DNA of 9,014 bases. It comes from an uncultured Bacteroidales bacterium (lineage in GTDB: Bacteria; Bacteroidota; Bacteroidia; Bacteroidales; UBA932). Made by a program: the position numbers and the translations under genes. The notes below the pieces were generated by a model. That model made no database searches. It was not told the DNA's origin and saw only the letters and a list, made by a program, of their open reading frames with translations. The stretch is from NCBI GenBank assembly GCA_905234775.1, contig CAJOJC010000114.1:1-9014 (forward strand), given 5' to 3'. This document shows positions 5,175-9,014 of the stretch, in pieces (position 1 is the stretch's first letter; every line of letters starts with the position of its first letter).

Positions 5175-6237
5175 ATGACAACTCAGGAGCAGATAAAGGA
5201 TTTACACGCCCGGGTAGATACTCTGAGGCGCTGTCTTGACATCGACGGAAAGCGTAAGGACGTCTCGGCGAAAGAAACCGAGAGCCAGGCCCCGACTTTC
5301 TGGGATGACCCCAAGGCCGCCGAGGCTTTTCTTAAAAAACTCAGTTCGCTGAAGGCCTGGGTTGTCCAATTCGACAAAGCGGCCTCGCTGGTAGACGACC
5401 TCGACGTCCTCGCCGAGTTCGCCGAGGGCGAAGAATCCGCCGAGCTCGACGAAGGATATGCGGCAGCTCTCCAGGCCGTAGAAGATCTAGAGTTGAAGAA
5501 CATGCTCGGCGGCGAGGGAGACAACCTCGGCGCAGTCCTTACCATCAACTCCGGCGCCGGCGGAACCGAGTCCAACGACTGGTCTGCGATGCTGATGAGG
5601 ATGTACCTTCGCTGGGGCGAGCGAAACGGCTACAAGATGACTGTAACCGAGAATCAGGAAGGAGACGAAGCCGGAATCAAGAGCGCGACTATCGAGTTCG
5701 AGGGCGACTATGCCTACGGCTACCTTAAGGCCGAATCGGGAGTTCACCGCCTCGTCAGAATCTCTCCCTTCAATGCCCAGGGTAAGCGCCAGACTACCTT
5801 CAGCAGACCCGCTCGTAGATGACTCGATCAACATCGAAATCAACCCGGCCGATATCGAGTGGGATACCTTCCGCTCCGGAGGCCACGGCGGCCAGAACGT
5901 CAACAAAGTCGAGACCGGAGTCCGCGTGCGTCACATCCCCACCGGCATCATGGTCGAGAACACTGAAACCCGCTCCCAGCAGGACAACCGCCAGAATGCC
6001 CTCCGTATCCTGAAATCCCGCCTCTACGACATCGAGCTCCAGAAGCGCCGCGAGAAGCAGGCCGAGCTCGAGGGGCAGAAAAAGAAAATCGAATGGGGTT
6101 CGCAGATCCGCTCTTACGTGCTCCATCCCTATAAGCTGGTCAAGGATGTCCGCACCGGCTACGAGACCGCCGACACCCAGGGCGTGCTGGACGGCGACCT
6201 CAATGCTTTCATGAAAGAATATTTAATGCAAAACTAA
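5175..6237 (+). pseudogene. prfB: Peptide chain release factor 2, frame-disrupted
   Basis: RF2 reads UGA and UAA stop codons and releases the finished peptide. The first frame (5175-5822, 215 residues) holds the coiled N-terminal domain and the codon-recognition domain, with S197-P198-F199 as the tripeptide anticodon. It then runs into RPARR and a TGA. The second half continues in the +1 frame from PLVDDS (5809) to TAA at 6235-6237 and carries the catalytic GGQ (5887-5895, in [10 protein letters not shown]). RF2 relatives have F-[AS]-S-V-F-V-Y-P-L-V here; only F-S-[..]-P-L-V remains. Restoring 11 nt between 5806 and 5807 would give FSSVFVYPLV and a 357-residue protein, the normal length. The bases upstream (CTT GAC) show no usable programmed shift. 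The ATG at 5710 is an out-of-frame shadow and not a separate start. The gene is normally essential, so an assembly error or mixed strain is as likely as a real mutation. The fumarase gene follows after 1 nt. Confidence 0.85.
5226..5240 (+). other. Fused relic of the prfB programmed frameshift site
   Basis: Codons AGG CGC TGT CTT GAC (R-R-C-L-D) occupy the place of the classic AGG GGG TAT CTT T GAC, where ribosomes shift +1 at an in-frame UGA. The AGG and CTT are kept at the same codon spacing, but the extra T is absent, so CTT joins GAC directly. Translation can pass without a shift, and the usual autoregulation by RF2 level is therefore not possible at this point. Confidence 0.75.
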
Positions 6238-6238
6238 T

Positions 6239-7888
6239 ATGGCAGTAGAGTTTAAGTATGCGCCGATGTTCCAGCTCGGCGAAGACAAGACAGAGTATTA
6301 CAAGATTCCCGGTTCGGAGAAACTTGTGAAGACATCCAAGTTCGGAGGCCATTGCGGCTGCGGCGGCAAGACCATCCTGGAGGTATCTCCCGAGGCCCTC
6401 ACGCTGGTGGCCCAGCAGTCGTTCCACGACTGTGAGTTCATGCTCCGCCGCTCGCACAACGAGCAGGTGGCAAAGATCCTCAGCGACCCCGAGGCCTCAG
6501 AGAACGACAAATACGTAGCGCTGCAGTTCCTTCGCAACGCAGAGACCTCAGTCAAGGGCGTCCTGCCGTTCTGCCAGGACACCGGAACCGCTATTATCCA
6601 TGGCGAGAAAGGCCAGGCCGTATGGACCGGCTTCGAAGACGAAGAGGCCCTGAGCCGCGGCGTATTCAACACCTTCACCGAAGAGAACCTGCGCTACAGT
6701 CAGAACGCCCCGCTGGACATGTACAACGAGGTCAATACTAAATGTAACCTCCCGGCCCAGATCGACATCGAGGCCGTTCAGGGCGAAGAATACCGCTTTG
6801 TCATGGTCGCCAAGGGCGGCGGCAGCGCAAACAAAACCTACTTCTACCCGATGACCAAGGCGACGATCCAGAACGAAGGAACCCTCCTTCCGTTCCTCGT
6901 CGAGAAGATGAAGAGCCTCGGGACCGCAGCCTGCCCGCCTTACCACATCGCGTTCGTGATCGGCGGAACCAGCGCGGAGAAGAACCTCCTCACCGTCAAG
7001 CTCGCCAGCATCAAGTTCTACGACAACCTGCCCACGACCGGCGATGAGACCGGCCGCGCCTTCCGCGACATCGACCTCGAGCAGAAGCTCCTGAAGGAGG
7101 CGGCGAAGATCGGCCTCGGCGCCCAGTTCGGCGGTAAGTACCTGGCCCACGACATCCGCGTCATCCGTCTCCCGCGCCATGGCGCCAGCTGCCCTATCGG
7201 AATGGGCGTGAGCTGCTCGGCAGACCGCAATATCAAATCGAAGATCAATGCCGACGGCGTCTGGATCGAGAAGATGGACACCAACCCGTCAGAGCTGATT
7301 CCGGAGCAGTACCGTCGTCCGGGCGAGGGTCCGAAGGGAATCGAGATCGACCTCGACAAGGGCATCGACGCCGTGCGCGCCGAGCTCACGAAGTACCCTG
7401 TCAGCACCCGCGTCAACCTCAAGGGAACGATCATCGTCGCCCGCGACATCGCCCATGCGAAGTTAAAGGCCAGGCTCGACGCAGGCGAGGGGCTGCCCCA
7501 GTATTTCAAGGATCACCCGGTCCTCTACGCAGGCCCCGCGAAGACTCCGGCCGGTTACCCGTGCGGCTCGATGGGCCCGACTACCGCTAACCGTATGGAC
7601 CCGTATGTAGACGAGTTCCAGGCCAACGGCGCCTCGCTCGTGATGATCGCGAAGGGCAACCGTACCCAGCAGGTCACCGACGCATGTAAGAAACACGGCG
7701 GATTCTACCTCGGAACAATCGGAGGAGTCGCCGCTATCCTTGCCCAGAACAATATCAAGTCTATCGAGTGCGTGGAATATCCCGAACTCGGAATGGAAGC
7801 TGTCTGGAAGATCCGCGTCGAAGACTTCCCGGCATTCATCCTGGTCGACGACAAGGGCAACGATTTCTTCAAGAAACTCGGACTGTAA
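6239..7888 (+). CDS. fumA: Fumarate hydratase class I (iron-sulfur)
   Basis: A 549-residue enzyme that interconverts fumarate and L-malate in the TCA cycle or, in anaerobes, in the reductive branch to succinate. The length equals that of E. coli FumA/FumB. C112 (FCQDTG), C232 (ACPPYH) and C326 (GMGVSC) have the same spacing as FumA C105, C224 and C318 and should hold the oxygen-sensitive 4Fe-4S cluster. The N-terminal fumerase domain spans about 20-335 (RHGASCP gives the catalytic-region His314). The C-terminal domain spans about 350-545, with [11 protein letters not shown] (T449, R452) and K472 matching the substrate-binding Thr/Arg/Lys. An additional CGCGG (39-43) lies before the core and could be only a loop. 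It starts 1 nt after prfB and ends directly against the next ATG, so it is part of an operon. Both domains are intact, with no sign of decay. Confidence 0.97.
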   Translation: MAVEFKYAPMFQLGEDKTEYYKIPGSEKLVKTSKFGGHCGCGGKTILEVSPEALTLVAQQSFHDCEFMLRRSHNEQVAKILSDPEASENDKYVALQFLRNAETSVKGVLPFCQDTGTAIIHGEKGQAVWTGFEDEEALSRGVFNTFTEENLRYSQNAPLDMYNEVNTKCNLPAQIDIEAVQGEEYRFVMVAKGGGSANKTYFYPMTKATIQNEGTLLPFLVEKMKSLGTAACPPYHIAFVIGGTSAEKNLLTVKLASIKFYDNLPTTGDETGRAFRDIDLEQKLLKEAAKIGLGAQFGGKYLAHDIRVIRLPRHGASCPIGMGVSCSADRNIKSKINADGVWIEKMDTNPSELIPEQYRRPGEGPKGIEIDLDKGIDAVRAELTKYPVSTRVNLKGTIIVARDIAHAKLKARLDAGEGLPQYFKDHPVLYAGPAKTPAGYPCGSMGPTTANRMDPYVDEFQANGASLVMIAKGNRTQQVTDACKKHGGFYLGTIGGVAAILAQNNIKSIECVEYPELGMEAVWKIRVEDFPAFILVDDKGNDFFKKLGL

Positions 7889-9014
7889 ATGAAAAAGAAA
7901 GGTCGGTGGTGGAAGATCCTTCTGATCGTCCTGGCTGCGCTCATCGCACTGATATTGAGCGCAGTCCATACCGTACTTTACACCCGTGTAAAGGATAGGT
8001 TGATAACGAAGTTTACCGAACCTGTACTCGAGGGTAAAGTAAAGGTTGACAAAATACGTGTAAAGTTATTGACGACACTGCCAGACTTTTCTCTTTACAT
8101 TTACGATGCTTCTTATACCAGGCCCTTCGAGGAGGGTAGACCCACATCCAAGGATACCGTACTGGCGATAGACCGCATTCAGGCTAAACTGAATCTGTGG
8201 TCTTTCGTAAAGGACGGATGTATAGATTTACATGATGCAGGTATATTCGGGCTTTACGCGAATGTAATGCCTTCCGATACATCTCTTCTGAAGCCTACAG
8301 GGCCTAAGGAGGAGAAAGAGCCGGAGCCGCTGAATCTGCCCCATTTCCGGGCAGACTTTACCCTCGAAGACACTAATCTGAACTTTTCGGATATAGTTAA
8401 GAACGGATCGCTGGAGTTTAAGCTGAATGGCGCGAACTCCAAGGACGGTGTTCTGGATGCCGATGTGTCGGGCTTCAGCCTGAAGGCGCTCGGGCTTACG
8501 CTCAATGCGACCGTGGCCGGTCGCGACCTGCCAGGTCGACCTCGACGCCGACGCGCTGGCGCGGCTCCGGGCGCTGCGATCGCTGCTGCCGGACGGTATA
8601 AGCGCCGATGGCGATGTCCGCCTGACTGCAGACGGATCGCTTGCGCGCAGTGGCGCCGATCTTCTGGCCTCCGTCAGCACCCCCAGCCTCAGGGCTCAGA
8701 CGCCCTTCGGCCGTATCGCTGCCGACGACGTGAAGATCGTCGCGGGCGCGCGCAACAAAACCGAATCCCTGCCGCGCCGCCGCCCCCATCGCGAAGGCAT
8801 GGAAGTTCCGGAGTTCCTTCGCGAGGAGGACTTCCGCGCGGCCGACATCGACGTGCAGCTTGACACCGCGCTGACCGAGCTCATGAAGACATGGAACCCG
8901 CGCGGCTCGGTCCACATCGGCCATGCGGTCGTCATCACCCCGAAGTTCCCGCTGCGCAACTCGCTCGACGGGCTTGACGCCAGCTTCAACACCAACGAAC
9001 TCAAGATCGATACA
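7889..9014 (+). pseudogene. AsmA-like envelope protein, frame change and cut by the window end
   Basis: The ATG abuts the fumarase stop with no gap. Residues 1-31 contain a short basic start and a transmembrane helix (KILLIVLAALIALILSAV). Then comes the AsmA-type beginning (VKVDKIRVKLLTTLPDFSL), followed by repeats of short beta strands. AsmA-like proteins are anchored in the inner membrane and project into the periplasm, where the family takes part in lipid transport and outer membrane homeostasis. The first frame is protein-like up to GRDL (residue 214, 8530), then turns into Arg/Ala/Pro-rich nonsense until a stop at 8861-8863. The plausible sequence resumes in the +1 frame at 8532 (QVDLDADALARLRAL) and stays open to 9014 (161 more residues), with DVKIVAGARN and LKIDT typical of AsmA. 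One extra base, or a deletion of 2 mod 3 length, would explain this. The first 500 bases are clearly poorer in GC than the rest. Confidence 0.75.
8519..8541. repeat. Quasi-palindrome at the frame change
   Basis: GGTCGCGACCT, loop GCC, AGGTCGACC: a 9-bp stem with a 2-nt CG bulge. Each half is itself part of a 10-bp palindrome (GGTCGCGACC at 8519-8528, AGGTCGACCT at 8533-8542). The change of reading frame falls in the loop. Confidence 0.75.

Noticed and set aside
5710..5808. ATG at 5710 as a separate start for the GGQ half of RF2
   Set aside because: Residues from 5710 to about 5808 are an out-of-frame shadow of the first RF2 half. Real homology begins at PLVDDS.
5817..5822. UGA recoded as an amino acid in this organism
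   Set aside because: Reading through the TGA stays in the wrong frame and gives nonsense, and two normal genes in the window end with TGA in ATGA overlaps.
8534..8863. First-frame continuation of the AsmA-like protein (RPRRRRAGAAPG...)
   Set aside because: Its composition is that of a shadow frame, while the +1 frame over the same bases is AsmA-like and open to the window end.

Overview
The window looks like chromosomal DNA of a member of the Bacteroidota, most likely a fairly GC-rich Bacteroidales. Three things support this. Promoter-like sites match the Bacteroidota form (TTTG, about 19 nt, TAnnTTTG) rather than the E. coli sigma70 form. No start codon needs a Shine-Dalgarno sequence. The gene set includes HU-CCDC81-like membrane, DUF4922-like and DUF6515-like proteins typical of the phylum. 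The genus cannot be told from this stretch.

Layout. Positions 1-112 hold no gene, only a pair of imperfect 21-bp direct repeats. A tRNA-Asn(GTT) gene with its own promoter and terminator lies on the minus strand (113-284). Diverging from it on the plus strand is a tight four-gene cluster (355-4360): a membrane-anchored double HU-like protein, a NUDIX hydrolase, a DUF4922 (HIT/GDP-galactose-phosphorylase-like) protein with a SpoIID-like tail, and a secreted Ser/Tyr-rich DUF6515-like protein. The first three genes overlap by ATGA. The cluster ends in a strong intrinsic terminator that lies inside the 3' end of the convergent glutamate racemase gene murI (4368-5129, minus). A 45-bp gap with two back-to-back TAnnTTTG boxes separates murI from the plus-strand cluster prfB, class I fumarase, AsmA-like protein (5175 to the window end), whose genes are 1 and 0 nt apart.

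How the genes fit together. The cluster from 355 to 4360 mixes nucleotide or nucleotide-sugar chemistry (NUDIX, DUF4922) with cell-envelope parts (transmembrane HU-like protein, SpoIID-like tail, secreted surface protein). Two peptidoglycan-linked modules expected from relatives are absent or shortened: the SPOR domain of the HU protein and the second half of SpoIID. The prfB cluster is housekeeping: translation termination, the TCA cycle, and envelope/lipid homeostasis.

Main oddities. prfB is broken as written. A clean 11-nt deletion is inferred next to the SPF-containing domain, and it separates the stop-codon-reading half from the GGQ half. The usual prfB programmed frameshift site near codon 20 is present only in a fused, in-frame form. 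The AsmA-like gene also changes frame, in the loop of a quasi-palindrome, and its base composition shifts sharply. Because prfB is normally essential, assembly or strain-mixture artefacts must be excluded first. I see no CRISPR array, intact mobile element or defence locus, and no clearly new system. The most novel candidates are the DUF4922-SpoIID fusion and the coupled four-gene cluster.
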